Assembly (NCBI GenBank): GCA_021613535.1
Contig: CP075492.1
Location: 6,386,001 to 6,450,000 of the forward strand
Reading direction: 5' to 3'
DNA: 64,000 nucleotides
DNA from: Adineta vaga
Lineage: Eukaryota > Rotifera
The notes beneath the pieces were generated by a model that made no database searches, was not told the origin of the DNA, and saw nothing but the letters and a program-made list of their open reading frames with translations. The first letter of the stretch is position 1. Each line of letters opens with the position of its first letter. A program made the position numbers and the translations under genes. Below are positions 20,701 through 34,240 of this stretch, piece after piece.

Positions 20701-23363
20701 AGATGTTTTGACTCAAGTACAATTAGCTATGTCACCTTGTAATCGTTTGAGGCGAACAACTTTTAGTGGCTATGCATCTTGTCATGATATATTTAAAGAA
20801 TTCAATACGATTAAAGATTATTTTTCTACTACGAATACACTTCGAAAATTGATTCGATCTAATAAAGATATTATCAATGATTATCACGATATATTTGATC
20901 GGTATGTATAAGAAAAAAAAAGTCGTTCAATAAATTCTACTTCGATGATTGTTTCTACTAGTTTTGTTATGTGTACAACTAAAGTTATTGCCTCACCGAT
21001 TGAATTATGTCAATTGAATGGTATTAGTTTGAGACATAAAACTATTAATAAGAAACCATTGATTGAAGTCATATCTTCAACGGATTTTGAAGTTCTTTCA
21101 ACAATAAATCAAATCAAACAGAATATGTTTTTACAATTTCCTGAACGACGTTTAATTCAATATGATTGTGGCAAATTACAAACACTTGATATTCTTCTAT
21201 CGCGATTAAAACGTGAAAAACATCGTTGTTTAATCTTTACACAAATGACAAAAATGCTTGATATACTTGAATTATTTTTAAATTATCATGGTTATACATA
21301 TGTTCGATTGGATGGTACAACACAAATTGTTCAACGACAAATGTTAATGGAACGATTTAATAGTGATGAGAAAATCTTTGTTTTCATTCTTTCAACTCGT
21401 GCAGGTGGTATTGGAGTGAATTTAACTGGAGCTGATACGGTGATTTTTTATGATTCCGATTGGAATCCAACTATGGATGCACAAGCACAAGATCGTTGTC
21501 ATCGAATTGGTCAAACGAAGGATGTACATATTTATAGGTAGAAAATTTTTAGCTTTCAATTATCTTATGTTGTTTTGTTTCGAACAGATTGATTAGTCGA
21601 AATACAGTTGAAGAAAATATTTTGAAAAAAGCGAATCAAAAACGTTTACTCGGTGATTTAACAATTGATGGTGGTAGTTTTGATGTGGCTTATTTTAAAA
21701 AGAATAATATTCGAGATTTATTTGATCAATCAGCAACATTAGAAGATATTGTCCGTGAACGGAATAGTTACCAGCAACATTTAGATACTGCTCGGGCAGC
21801 AGCAGCAGCAGCAGTACCAACAACAACCACATCGAATACAGATAATAGTAATTTAACTTTAACACAATATGAAGAAGCACTTGCTGCAGTAGAAGATGAA
21901 ACAGATCGACATGCAGCCGATGAATTAAATAAAGAAGTGAAAGCCGAATTAAATGAATTTAATGAAGAGGAAACAAATGATTTAAATGAAGATCAATTGA
22001 TTGAAAAACAAAAACGACAGATGAATAAAGTTGAAGAAGAATTAAAAACTTTCGATCAACAAGTATTTTGTTTTCAATCTCTTTCTGTTTCTCTTTTCTA
22101 TTTATTCGTCTTTAATTTTAGCTTCGACCTATTGAACGTTATGCTTTACGTTGTGTAGAAGTCTATCGTCAAGAACATCAATTAACACAAGTCGCACCGA
22201 ATACTTATCTTGATGCAGAACAAATTCGAAAAGATTGGCAATTATCTCGTTTGAAATCTTTGAAAGAAGAGGAAGAAAAACAATTGGAACAAGAAGATGA
22301 TGAAATGATGTATACCTATGCATCGGATAATGAACGACAAATTCAATATAGTTATACATATTCTGCTGCACAGAATAGTTTAGTTGCCAATGAATTAGCA
22401 CGACATGAAAAAAGTTCTGCTGCCATTGCCGCTAGTCAATCATCATTACTGCCACCGCCACCAACAGTTATTCCACCATCAACTCCTCCTTCTCCTCCTC
22501 CTTCGCCAGCTTCTATTCCACGTCCTGTTCTTATCAAACGTTCATCTCATACTCCAAATGAAAATCTTCGAAGACGGCGTATGCAACCAATACCATCTTT
22601 ACAACTACCAACTCCTCATCCTCCTCCTCCTCCTCCTCCTCCTCCTCCTCGTCCACCTTCTCGACTGCCGCGACCACCCTCACCAGTACAAACACTAGTT
22701 CCACCTGCATTGATACAAAAACCTAGTCATGTTACTTTAAAACAACAACAAACATCCTCTCGTCTAGCGAAAAATCGACATAATAGCAATGATGATTGTG
22801 TGGATTCGACTACACTTCTTCTTGCTGACGATTTTGATGATGACGATGATGATGACGATGAATTTAATAATGATCAAAGAATTTATTCATCGAAATCAAC
22901 AACAACATTATCAACTGTAACACGAAAACCTATTTCAAATATTACACGTGTGACACAAAATCCATCGTCTTCAACAACAAATTCCAATGGACAACAACAA
23001 ATCTGGATTGTTAATTCATTAGATCAGCAATCAGTTCTATCCTTAATCAATTATATTAATCCAAATTCGACTAATAATTCACGTTCAACTGGATCAATTC
23101 TCTTAAGTAATAAATCTAATACGAATACTTCACCCGTTACGAATCTTCTCACTCAACAACAACCACGATCATCAACAGCAGGTACTGTTTATCAAATTCG
23201 TCCATCTCAACAACAACAACAACAGCAACAGCAACAGCAGCAATCCTCTACATCATCCCAGCAGCAGCAGCAGCAGCAACAGCAACAACAACAACAACCA
23301 CAAAACGTTGTGTATCAAATACAAAATGGTCGAATATTTCAATCAACTAAAAAGACAACATAA
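17775..23363 (+). CDS. SRCAP: SWR1-class SNF2 chromatin-remodelling ATPase (Domino/SRCAP)
   Basis: Eight exons (17775-19179, 19277-19327, 19386-20414, 20463-20542, 20600-20901, 20962-21537, 21588-22062, 22122-23363) give 1719 residues with all phases closed. An HSA domain (near 160-260; [17 protein letters not shown]) is followed by an acidic linker. The Walker A region is ADEMGLGKTIQT, the DEAQ box [16 protein letters not shown], then [15 protein letters not shown]. After a long insertion typical of SWR1/INO80 enzymes comes the second lobe ([26 protein letters not shown]). The sequence follows SRCAP/Domino closely. The role is nuclear exchange of H2A.Z into chromatin. The C-terminus has proline and glutamine tracts but no SANT or AT-hook region that I can see, so it is shorter than animal homologues (about 3200 residues). 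An AG lies directly before the ATG. Confidence 0.93.
23209..23299 (+). repeat. CAA/CAG repeat coding for polyglutamine
   Basis: Two tracts of CAA/CAG codons separated by a Ser/Thr-rich spacer, within the last exon of the Domino-like gene. A CCT-based proline tract lies at about 22620-22655. Confidence 0.85.
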
Positions 23364-23708
23364 TATATATATATATATCTTCTTTATCAGCTTTATTTCA
23401 CTATCGCAGGCGATAATTCAACAGTGTGTGTTTGTTTTTCTCGGTGTTGTCTCACATATGCATATAGTCATATAAAAAAAATTTTCTTGTTCATGTTTTT
23501 CTTTTTTTCTATGTGTGCGTTTGTTTCTTTTTTCTCTTCTCTTCTCTTCTCTATCTCTCTCTCTCTGTTCTACTAATATGAAATATAAACTTATTAAATT
23601 AAGCAACACACATATATCCAATCCTTATTTTGTAAATTCTACTAAATATAAACAAGAGTAAATATTAATATTGAGCATATAGAAATTTATTTTAAAAAAA
23701 AGTTCTTC
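23364..23708. other. Convergent 3' regions
   Basis: 345 nt with a TATATATA run near 23364-23379 and pyrimidine-rich microsatellites (CT/TCTCT near 23540-23567). No gene. Confidence 0.4.
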
Positions 23709-25633
23709 TTATTTTTTCCGTTCTTCATTGGGTTTAACATATTCTGAAAATAAAAGATCTTCCACAGCAGTGGAATTTTCTTCTTCGACTGCATCTTCAT
23801 CTACTTCGGGACATACAGATAATTTTTTACTTTTCACAATCACTTCTTCTTCTTCTTCAATTTCACTCATTTGTTGTCCATATTGTGGAACATGTGGATC
23901 AACTTTTTCCGCTTGTTTAATCGTTTCTGGTAATGCTGTTTTTATTCGTGTTTCCGGTAAGAATATCGCACATATTGCTGCAATTGCTGAGCTTACACTA
24001 AATATGATATATGGCAATGGAAACCAAACTGATTGTGATAATAATGATATTTGTGGTGCCCAGACTCCACCTATTCGTGCAATACTAACAGTAAGACCTA
24101 CACCAGTTGAACGTATTACTGTTGGAAACGTTTCTGATGTATATACCCATGATAATGCTTGTGCTGCTGATATAAATAATTTAGCAGATAATGCTGCAGA
24201 TGAACTAACTGTTGGATATTTTTTATGTGTTAATGGTATAGTTAAAATGGATAGAGAACAAAGAGTAAAGAAAATAATTAAAGGAATTTTTCGACCAAAT
24301 TTCGTTGCACAAAAATGACATAGACATAAACCAAATAATTCTGTAAAGACAGATAATAGAAAAATTTCGTATGGACGATCATTAGTTAATGCTGTTATTC
24401 CCATACCAATACCAAGATAAACCATTAAATTTGTCATCATTATATAAAATATAATCAAGCAACGTTGACGCATAACAGATGATTTAAATAAACTTGTTAA
24501 AACATAGGTATAAGAATATCGTTTTGGACGAATACGAGCATCACGTTGTAAATCATCATAAAGTTTCTTTTCAGAATTTTCCAATGTTCGACGATTAATA
24601 TAAGCAATTCGACGAAGAACTTTTCGTGCATGTAATAATCGACCGGTTGAAACAAGCCAACGAGCTGATTCCGGTACACACCAATAATAACATAAGAATG
24701 GCATAACATATATTGTTAAAATCCACATTGTAATTGACCAATCACGAGTAAAATAATAGATAAGCATAATTAATAATTCACCTAAGAATAAATCAAAATT
24801 TGTTTGTCTTTATCAAACAATTCCATAAGTTTCTTTTTAAACATACCTAATGTATAGAAATAGGAAAGGATATTACTGGCTAAAACTCGTCGATTAGCTG
24901 AAGTCATCTCAAGAAGTAAAACTAAAGTAATGGAATAAGTTGTTTGAGCAAAACCCGTTAAAAAACGACTAATAGTAAATACAATCAATTTATTATCAAT
25001 AGACATTTTTGAATGCATTATTAATTGTGTGGTATTTAGAACAATAACCATGAGTAATATTAATGAATACATTGTTGTTCGTCGTCCTAATTTATCCGCC
25101 ATAATTCCAGTTAAAAATGCGCCACTTGTACCCATAATATATGCATTTTGAGTAATGGCTTTCAAATGTAAACGATGACAAACAAGATTCCATTCCGTGG
25201 AGATAGTTGTATTATAAAATGTATTGCTAAAGACCCATTTTTCACATGGTTTTCGTTTCCTATCAAAAGATATTTCATTTGTATAACAATTTCGATCTTT
25301 AGTTGATGGAATATATCTATCAATATAGGATTGATGTATATTAGATTGTACAGCAAATGTATCAGTAAAATTCATAGAATCGATTTGACAACGATGTTCT
25401 GGTGTCGCAGCAATGAAAACATAACTAAATGCTGTCATAGCAGGTAAAACAGCAAGAAGACCAACAAGAAGAAATTGAACTTTTTGATAGAGACCAAATG
25501 ATCCTACTTCATTTAGTAATTGATCAATTGCACTTATCGATGGTGGAGTTGATACTACTGGTGATTCGGGAGAATTTGCACGTTGAAATAAATCAATTAA
25601 CGAACGTTTACGATTAACTTTTGCTACAGACAT
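23709..25633 (-). CDS. SLC22-type organic ion transporter
   Basis: Exons 25633-24847 and 24781-23709 give 619 residues of the major facilitator superfamily. N-terminal TM1 is followed by the large Cys-containing extracellular loop typical of SLC22 (CQIDS...RNCYTNEI...CEKW...LVCHR). Next come the MADKLGRR motif between TM2 and TM3, further helices, the central PESARWLVSTGR loop, and a second six-helix half ending in FLPETR. The C-terminal tail is acidic and cytoplasmic (EEEEEV). It probably moves organic cations or anions across the plasma membrane; the substrate cannot be told from sequence. The 65-nt intron is phase 1. Antisense open frames here are shadows. Confidence 0.88.
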
Positions 25634-26436
25634 TTATATATCTTTCTTTATCTTATCGATGAAAGACTATGATTTATGTGTGAATGTAGAGATTCAATTG
25701 CGATTTTACAATGATCATTGTGTGATCATAAACTTTGTAAAAGATTACGGATGATTGGGATAGCATTTACCAAATAGAGGTTGTGTTCGACTTCTTTTTA
25801 TTACTTTATATTAGAAATCAATCAACGATACATCATTGAAGAATATCATAGAAATGAAAAAAACTTTCGATCGATGTTTATAAAGTATAGTCATTTGACT
25901 TTTTATTTGTAAAGACAAGAGAACAAATTTCAAAAATCTTCTTATACAGTATTGCATAGATATGCATGTATTTTTCATCAGAATTATTTGAACATTTTGT
26001 CATATCCATTGAAAACAAAATTAGATACCTAAAAATTCCTCTTCAATTTCACGACCATATCAAGACGTCAAGAAGTGCTTTTAAAAAATAGATCAACAGA
26101 TTAAAAAAGATTTCATTTAGTAAATTTAGTTTGTGTGACGTATGTATGTTATATATAAAAACGAATTAAATATTTTAGAATTATCACCGATGAGATTAAA
26201 TTTTGAATTGAGTTACTTAGTAAAATCGCTTTCTACTTGATGAATCTGTCAACAATGAATAGTTGATTTACTGTGGTCATAGCAACATTTATCTGTATAT
26301 ATAAAATGAGCATTGGATCTTTATTTGATTTTCTGTTACGCTTTCCTGTGCTCTATGCAAATGGTCTTCAGAGCTGCATATAAAACATTTCTGCTAAACA
26401 AATTCTCCACTTTCCATCAATTATCATAAAATACAC
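25634..26436. other. Intergenic, nothing recognised
   Basis: About 800 AT-rich nt between a divergent transporter start and a GPCR pseudogene. No gene or repeat found by eye. Confidence 0.4.
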
Positions 26437-27414
26437 ATGGCTTCTTTATCCTCATCATTGTATTATATTCAACAAGAGATATTTCGAATTGGTGGTCCTC
26501 TATTAATTATTCTTGGCAGTATCAGTTGTATACTCAATATGATGGTATTTAATAAAAATACCCTACGAAAAAATCCATGTATCACATGTTTACTTGCTTT
26601 CAATATAATCAATTTCTTTTATTTTTATTTTGGTCTCTTAGTAACAACACTTGCTGTTGGTTACGACATTGATCCAAGTGCAAGCAGTTTGATATTTTGT
26701 CGATTTCGCTTTTACATTGCTTTTATACTTGCATGTTGGCAATTCTCTTTTTTGATATTAGCCTCTATCGATCGTACATTGATCACTTGACCGAATGCAG
26801 CAACACGAAAACTTAGTACAAATCGTCTAGTTAAGATCAGTATGATTTCTATAGCAATATTTTGGTTATTATTAGAAAGTCACGCATTAATCTTTACAGA
26901 TATTCTACAACTTGGATCTAATTATTTTATTTGTTTCTATCAATCTGGTTTGTATACCACAATCATGACTTATCATTCATTAATAATCCTGAGAGCTATG
27001 CCAACTCTTCTTATGATCATATTCGGACTCTGGACAGTGAAAAATGTACGAGATGTACGTCGTCGTCGTCGTCGTCGTCATTTTCAAACTACAACCAATG
27101 AGATGATTACTGTTGGCAGAGTACATATACTTCGTTCACAGGATCGACAACTGATTCGAATGTTAATTATAGATATTCTTGCTTTTATTGTCTGTAAATT
27201 TCCATCAACAATGGCTCTTCTCTATCTACAGATTACTCAAAATGATGAAAAAAGTGTTGAACGACAAATAGCTGAATTTTCAATTATACTATTAACATTC
27301 TTCTAGTATTTTGTTGATAATGGCATTGGTTTTTATAAGAACATATTAGTGTCAAAAACATTTCGTCTAGACACTAAACGTATTTTTTTCTTCTTCTTCA
27401 TTATGAATTATTGA
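26437..27414 (+). pseudogene. Rhodopsin-like GPCR pseudogene with two in-frame stops
   Basis: One continuous frame encodes a seven-helix receptor. TM1 is about 12-35, TM2 45-68, and TM3 ends in ASIDRTLIT (DRY-equivalent DRT). TM4-TM6 follow, with an Arg-rich third loop (VRDVRRRRRRRH). It is interrupted by TGA at 26788-26790, right after DRTLIT, and by TAG at 27304-27306 at the start of TM7. Reading through, the sequence after each stop is still receptor-like: PNAATRKLST, then YFVDNGIGFYKNILVSKTFR with the TM7 and helix-8 pattern, to a final TGA at 27412-27414. Both stops can be single-base changes, so inactivation looks recent. An intact receptor by readthrough cannot be excluded but is unlikely. 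Confidence 0.75.
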
Positions 27415-27569
27415 GAATTATTTACCAACAAATAAATTATATTAGTTTTGTATAATTCTTGTTGACATATTGACGAATATTAAGATCATAAAGAAACAAA
27501 ATGTTAAAGCCTTCCTTACAAGTAAAAGACACAAAAACATGCACATAACATCAACAACTTTAAAATCAA

Positions 27570-28098
27570 TTATGCATTACAAATATTACGCTTAATTGAG
27601 CTACTTAAACTGCCAAGTGATGAGTCATACGTTTGCCGATGTCTTGCAAAACAGTCAACAGCTGCTTTATCACATTCACAAGTATTACGATCGCATGAAC
27701 CGATCGGATCGGTACATACAATAGCTTTATTTGATCGTGCTTCCCAGGCATAGGTGACTAGTTTTGGTGAACAACCAAAAAATCCTCCAGCGATTTCATC
27801 GTAGCATTCGTCATGTATTCGACAACATTCATCTGTAGCATCGAGTGTCTGTGAACCATACGTACCAGCACCACACCTAATCAATAAACGTTTCAATTAG
27901 ATGAACTATTAACTTTAAATACTCTAGTACTTACCAACAACCATAACCGTTATAATCTGAAGAACGGAAACCTTTGTAACTGATCATATTGCTAAATTGA
28001 ATAAGATTACGAGTGGATAAAGAAGCGGATAATGTGGGAATAGAATAGTAGAATACCATAACAGATACGATCAACAATATCAGAGCCATTTTTGTCAT
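27570..28098 (-). CDS. Secreted phospholipase A2 (group I/II-like)
   Basis: Exons 28098-27935 and 27876-27570 give 156 residues. A hydrophobic signal sequence precedes the enzyme. The calcium loop is YNGYGCWCGAG and the active-site helix is DECCRIHDECYDE, with the catalytic His-Asp. The Cys-rich C-terminal half (CSPKL, GSCDRNTCECDKAAVDCF) fits the disulfide pattern of secreted PLA2, which hydrolyses the sn-2 ester of phospholipids in a calcium-dependent way. The frame opens further upstream to an ATG at 28143, but TATAAATA at 28147-28154 would put the transcription start downstream of it, so 28098 (or 28089) is favoured. All key catalytic residues are present. Confidence 0.85.
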
Positions 28099-28146
28099 TA
28101 GGAATATGAGCAAAACGATTTGCACTGAAGTTCTACCGGTCAAAAC

Positions 28147-28154
28147 TATTTATA
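28147..28154 (-). promoter_or_regulatory. TATA box of phospholipase A2 gene
   Basis: TATAAATA about 49 nt upstream of the chosen ATG, on the same strand. Confidence 0.5.
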
Positions 28155-28654
28155 CATATTTTCTAAATCCCCCATTTTGTATAGTCATAAGCTTTTTTTA
28201 ATTAAATTTTAGATCGACGAAATTATTTTATTTGCGTAGGTTAAAACATGTATGCGTACGTTGTATAGTAATGAATAGATAATACTCATCAAAACAATGA
28301 CCTTGAAAATATTAGGATTTACTTTTTATCTTTCCACGAAAACTTGAAAATAATTTCATACAGACACCAATCAGAACTAACTGATGAAGAGTTAGACAAT
28401 ATCGATAAACTTTGTTGTTCGAAGTATTATTTATTGTTCTATCACTAGAGAAAAGCATAGTAAAAATTGAATTGAATTTTTTTTGTTAGTTAAAAGTTTT
28501 TTCAAAATAAAAAAAAATAAAACATAGACGAATTAGTGATAGGCAACTATTTGAAAATTCCAATAGAAAAAGCGACAAAATATCAATAAATAAAAGTGAA
28601 TGAAATATTCATATTAGAAATTTGATAAGCTGGTATTCGAAGAGAGTAGATTTA
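28155..28654. other. Intergenic, no gene seen
   Basis: About 500 AT-rich nt upstream of the PLA2 gene and downstream of the intermediate filament gene. Nothing recognised. Confidence 0.4.
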
Positions 28655-30622
28655 TCACAAATTTTTCTTTCGAAATTCAATTGACTGCACATATGATGCT
28701 TCTTCATCACCATCTTGATTGAATAGGATAGTTTCAATCGTATTTCCTACACCTAAATAACAACATCCACACACAAAGATTACTTATGAATATCGTTAAC
28801 AATTCAACATACCCCATGTAGAGATATCATTATTCACAAGTTGATATTGTACCAAGGCAGAAATCGCACTTTGATTTGCTGTTTCAGCACCACTTCGAGA
28901 ATAGATTTTCAATTCTTTTCCATGTTGAAGTCGAACACCATCGGGTATTATATATCGAATATTTGGTCCTGCATCTGTACGTTGTTTAATTACCCATCGA
29001 GAAAGATCTATTTCTTTACTCGTCGAATGATTTACTATACTGATAAATTTTCCATTTACACTACATTCTTCTACAATAGAACAGAATTTTTAGCATTCGG
29101 ACATATCGTCCTCTGTAAACTCAGACTTACTGATGCCAATTGATCTTTTTTTTCGTGATTTAGCGACAAGTTTACCAGCCATTCCAGTTTCATATGTTGT
29201 TTTCTGTGGAGCAACAGTCACGTGTCCTCCGATTTGACTATTATCCAATAAATATCGATACACGATGATCTCGGCTTCTAGATGAACTTTACTACAAAAA
29301 AAAAGACAGAAACAGATTTCTCTTTCGCTCTCTCTTTCATTAGAACAATAATTTCCAACCTGCGTTGCATTTCATTGATATCATATGCCACTAACATAAT
29401 ATTTTCTTGCATATTGAATGCTTCTTTTGCTTGATAATCAAGTTGTTCTTCATATTGACCTTCTATTGCTTTCAATTCAGCTTCTAATTTAGCTTTAAAG
29501 AAAGAGAAACAATAGAGAAAATCTCAAAATTCAATTCTTTATTTACCATATTTTGCTTCTAATTTCATTTGTATTTCTTTCTCATAACTTAAACTATGTT
29601 GATATTTTTCATAATCAACTTGTAATGCTTGCATTGTCATTGCAAATTCATCCACATCATATTGTTGTTCATGTACTGTTTGTTCCACTTCTCGTTTAAC
29701 TTCTTCCATTTTGGTTTCATAATATGAAGCCATTTCACGATAAATTGTGGAATAAAAAACTTCAAAATCATGATGAATTCGTTTGATTGATTTGTCTAAT
29801 TCAAGTGTCCAAAATTGTGCGACATCATTCATTTGAATCGATACTGCTTCAACATTTCTACGAGCAAAAAACAAAACGAAAACAGAATTCCTTCATTATG
29901 GTTCAAATGTTAAGTATTTACCGTGTTGAATGTGAACGTATTTTTTTATAAAATGCAATATAACTTTTCAACATATCTAAACTCATATTGCCTTTCTTAC
30001 GTTGTTTATTCATATTACACCAATCATGTGTTAGAGATAAATAATGTTTAAGTACATTATCACGTTCAGCATATTGATTACCAGTTGTTCGTTCTAATTC
30101 TCCATAAGAATTCCGTAACATTGTTAAATCGGATGCGAATTGTTTCATTTCATGATCTAATTTCATCAAACGTTTATCTCTCCATTGTTGTTCCGTATCG
30201 ATCAATTGTTGATAAATTCCAATTTGTAATTGATACCATTCATAATCAGAATCACAATCTGCCTTGGAATAATGTAATGATGAAAGATCAGATTTAATAT
30301 TTAAATAACGTTCATTCCAATGAACATCAATACCACTTTCACCGGATGATTGTCGACGAAGTTCTGCAACATCTGTCGAATATTTCGCATTTTGTGATTC
30401 TAATAAGTGTACACGATCAACGAATAAACCTAAACGTTGATTCAATTCATTCAATGCTTCTTTCTCATGTTGATGTTGAGATAGAAGATCATGTTGAAGT
30501 TGTTGAACATTTACAAATACGGATGATGTATATTGTATTGTGGGTCCAAAATGATCATTTCGACGATAGGTAGCTACTGAATTATGATCCGTATCCCGGC
30601 TCGTGTGTGTGTCAAAGGACAT
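28655..30622 (-). CDS. Intermediate filament protein with lamin tail domain
   Basis: Six exons (30622-29922, 29857-29547, 29492-29360, 29291-29131, 29070-28813, 28752-28655) give 553 residues. The rod starts near residue 50 with the helix-initiation motif EKEALNELNQRLGLFVDRVHLLESQN and ends near 390 with EAEIIVYRYLLD, the termination motif family. A linker rich in basic residues (KSRKKRS) leads to a lamin-tail Ig-like domain (about 430-545; GKFISIVNHSTSKEIDLSRW, IRYIIPDGV, WGVGNT). There is no CaaX box, so it is probably a cytoplasmic invertebrate-type filament rather than a nuclear lamin. The start is the ATG at 30622; the open frame upstream (EEEEEE) has no ATG. Confidence 0.85.
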
Positions 30623-32757
30623 TTCCTCTTCTTCTTCTTCTTCTTTATATGTGCTAATCAAAATTTGAATGCGGTTTATACATACATGTATATTATATAT
30701 ATATTTGTTTTTTCTCTATGCTTGAGGTAAAAAACGATTGGAAGATTTGGTTTCGTTTTTTACATCGTTCCTTCCGTTTCTCTTCTTCCATGTATTACTG
30801 CTTAGAGATGAAGAATAAATTATGTTAGTTATAGATTTGAATTTCACAGTTATTTCTGTCTCTTGTGCTACACAGATTATCAAGGTTTCTCATATATTGC
30901 AATGTCTAGGATGTATATTACGTATGCTACCTATAGACAAGCACTTGCTATTTCAGATCAATATGCATAGACATGATAACACTTGAAATTTAATTATTGA
31001 TTATTTTGTTAAATGATTAAATTACAAAACTAAAAATGTTGTTTTTTATTATTGAATACGATAGGATATCTCAACAAGTTTGACATTATGAATCAGATGT
31101 AAAGAAATAAATTTGAAAGACGAAATTTTATTTAAAATATATCGATGTACGATTACTAAGGTAATTGTGAAGTTATGAAAGCGAATATGTCGATTGGCAT
31201 GTAGAAAAATATGAATAGCATACCAATCCAATCCATTTAACTCCTGCTGAGTATGAAAGAAATAGTAAATGAAAGTTTTTTCTCTCTTTTTTCATGATCC
31301 TTTTCAATGATTTCTATACCCCCATCGAGGTAAATACATCGTTTGAGAAAAAAGTGAAGTGTTTTCACTTAATTTGTACGAAAAAAAGAAATATTTGATG
31401 AAAGATCGACTAAACATTGATACGATACAGTACACGAAGGTTACTAATAGGTCATGAACAAAATGAAAGATTAAAAGAAGACAAGTATTTTATATACAAA
31501 TGTATAGAAGTACGTTCTTTTTCTCTCTATTGATATTATAGTATAATGTGTAATAATTATCATCTATATAGTATTATAAACTCAGCATCAATTTAATAGT
31601 CAGATATTGTATAGAACCTCGTTCTTTGTACGATATCGGAGTTTTTTTTTCTAATTTTGTCCGAATTGCTCATGTAGATTCCAAAGGGGTCATGACCGCA
31701 GACTAGAAAAAGTTTTTATAAATTGTTTTTATCGTACTTATTCAATACTTCGAAAGAATTCATGTTATTGAAATGTTCTACGTAATAAATTATCAAAGCA
31801 ACTATTTCAATTATTTATGCATCACCGGCTTACTATACATACGATTATTCATAACTATAAACCTCCTTTAATATATTTTATAGGAAAAGAGATGTCAGCA
31901 AATACTTTCGTTGAAATCACTCTATTCAAGAACTCATATTCTTATGATCTGTAAATCGAATTTTTTGAAGTACAAGTGATAAGATGCACATATTAAAAGA
32001 TAGACGCTGTTGTACGTGATATAACCTAATTGTGTCTGATTATTTCAATGGTAGATTAACTTTTGCAAATAAGATTAGACTGATATCTATGACTACACTT
32101 CATGAAATATGATCGAGTCAAATTTGTTGAATGAATATGATTTAATGATATGTAAAAGAGAACTGGAAGATATCATTTATGACCAGAGTATTTTACATGA
32201 GTTGATTTTGAATTCAAAAAATATAAATAATGCCGGGGGAGGTACCAAAAGTTGCTCATTAATTTGCTGTCAAAACAGTTGCCATGATGCGACATCTATC
32301 GAACAAGATCATGAATTAATCGACAATCAAATTCTTCTTTTCTCTATCAATAAACTTTAGGAAATAAATTTTTAGTTAGATAAAATTTTTACTAATTTTC
32401 AATGGTTTAACTATATTAACCATTAATAGTGAATTGTTTATTAAGTCATTTATTTTTTCTTTATGCTGTTTTGTTTTTCTACAACACAAATCTGTTTATT
32501 TGTTTTTTTTTTTGCATATAAAATGCCATCAGATAAAAACAACACTATATATAAGTATACAACTCAGTTGTATGAAATTCTTGTCTAATTTGAAAAAAAA
32601 AAGAATAGGAAATTTTTTTTCTCATACTTTCACGTAATAAAATATATTTAGTTGTAATTTTCCCCTTCTTAAGTTTTATAATTGAGAATTACAACCACAA
32701 TTATGTATTCTCTAGCATAAAATAATCGCTCATCAATACTATCAAAATTAGAAAGAT
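30623..32757. other. 2.1-kb gene-poor region
   Basis: The longest stretch without a convincing gene. Open frames at 31049-31231 (minus) and 32109-32360 (plus) lack domains and splice support. AT-rich throughout. I see no terminal repeats, but a diverged element could be missed by eye. Confidence 0.4.
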
Positions 32758-34240
32758 ATGGATTTAGAATATACACCTGGAATATTAGATACTCCATCAT
32801 TGTCGACACCGAATATTGGTGCTACTCCATTACTCTACAGATCTCTTCAAACAGATGCAACAACTAATGATCAGAATAATACTCAAACAGATACAAGCTC
32901 GAATCCTTCGTCAATAATAACAACAACAAACACGAATGATGAATCATCATCTGTGTCATCGGCAGAAATCAAACTATCAAAAATTGAAAATGATTTGAAG
33001 CAAAGTTTTACCCAACCTCGTAAACCAACTGAATCACCTTTTCAAAAAATAGCTGAAGCCGGTGGATTAGCACTTGAGAAAAATACGCCACCACCACCAC
33101 CTCCTCCTACGACCGATGATGGTATACCTATCAATATACCATCTACTGCTGAGGTAACTATGAATCATCCATGATGATTCATTTCTCATATCAGAATTTT
33201 TCTCCTTTTTAGGTTATGAATGATCTTGAATCATTTTCAAAATATTCAACAACAAAAGATACTCTCGAACGTGAAACTATTCCTAGTGATACATCACCAC
33301 CACAAACGATGGGTGTTATTGTGTCACCAAAAAAGAAACTTCTTATCCGAAGTCAATCTCATACAGAACCAACATCACCAATTTCAATTCTAGCAAATAA
33401 TTTATCTCAATCACAAAAAACTCTCCGTGATGACGATAATTCAACAGATGATGATCAAAATAATCATTTTCAACGTTTACAAGATTTACCTATATTAACA
33501 AATACAAATGATACAAATGTTTCATTAGATAATAATATTGAACCATCTTATACAATACAAATACGAACAAATTCAAATGGAATACAACCAATAATTACAA
33601 AACAACAACCAGTTGTTGTCAATAATAAACGAACATTTTCCCAGACCATGATCGGTATTTATCCTAAATTATTTTCTTATTTTCGACTCATAAAATTTCT
33701 ATTGTATACATCTGTATAGCTACATCAGTATCAAAAACGAATTCAATTCTTCTTTCTCAACAACCAATTATCAATGAAGTAACATCAAGCGATCAATTAT
33801 CAGGTGCAAAACGACAAAAAACAGCATCACGTACTTCATTTGTAATACCCATGAATGACAATGATAATAATAGTGTCAATAATTCTGGTTCAGATGATCA
33901 ACGTAAAAGACAAATTCGTGATAGTAATCGTGAAGCAGCACGACGTTGTCGTGAACGTCGTCGAAATTATATTGAACAACTCGAAGGAAATTTAGATCAA
34001 TATAAAACACAAATAAAACAATTAACAGAAAATCTTGCTCGAGCTGAACGAGAAAATACTCAACTTCGTGCGATTCTTAGTGAAGCCAAACTATTTCATC
34101 CAAATACGCGACTTCCATCCAATGAATCAATGATGGATTTTTCATCCATCATTACAAATAACAATGGTATCGATCTCAATTCTGAAACAACCGATGGAAA
34201 TGCAATACAAAGAAGTTTTGTTACAAGAAATACTCATTAA
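32758..34240 (+). CDS. bZIP transcription factor (ATF/CREB-like)
   Basis: Exons 32758-33153, 33213-33654 and 33720-34240 give 452 residues. Most of the protein is Ser/Thr/Asn-rich and disordered, with a proline run near residue 115. The C-terminal bZIP has the basic region RKRQIRDSNREAARRCRERRR, with the invariant Asn and Arg (N-x7-R). It continues into a leucine zipper with heptad hydrophobic residues (IEQLEGNLDQYKTQIKQLTENL). Such proteins bind DNA as dimers in the nucleus. The zipper and the SP/TP sites upstream fit the ATF2/ATF7 group, but no zinc finger is present, so I do not assign a symbol. Introns are 59 and 65 nt. Confidence 0.85.

Noticed and set aside
23728-24318. 196-codon open frame on the plus strand
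   Set aside because: Antisense shadow of the SLC22 transporter exon, whose membrane helices and family motifs are clear.
30623-30661. N-terminal extension of the intermediate filament protein with a Glu run
   Set aside because: It would begin with TTG rather than ATG; the ATG at 30622 is the first usable start.
32109-32360. 83-codon open frame in the gene-poor region
   Set aside because: No recognisable domain, signal peptide or splice partners; likely chance.
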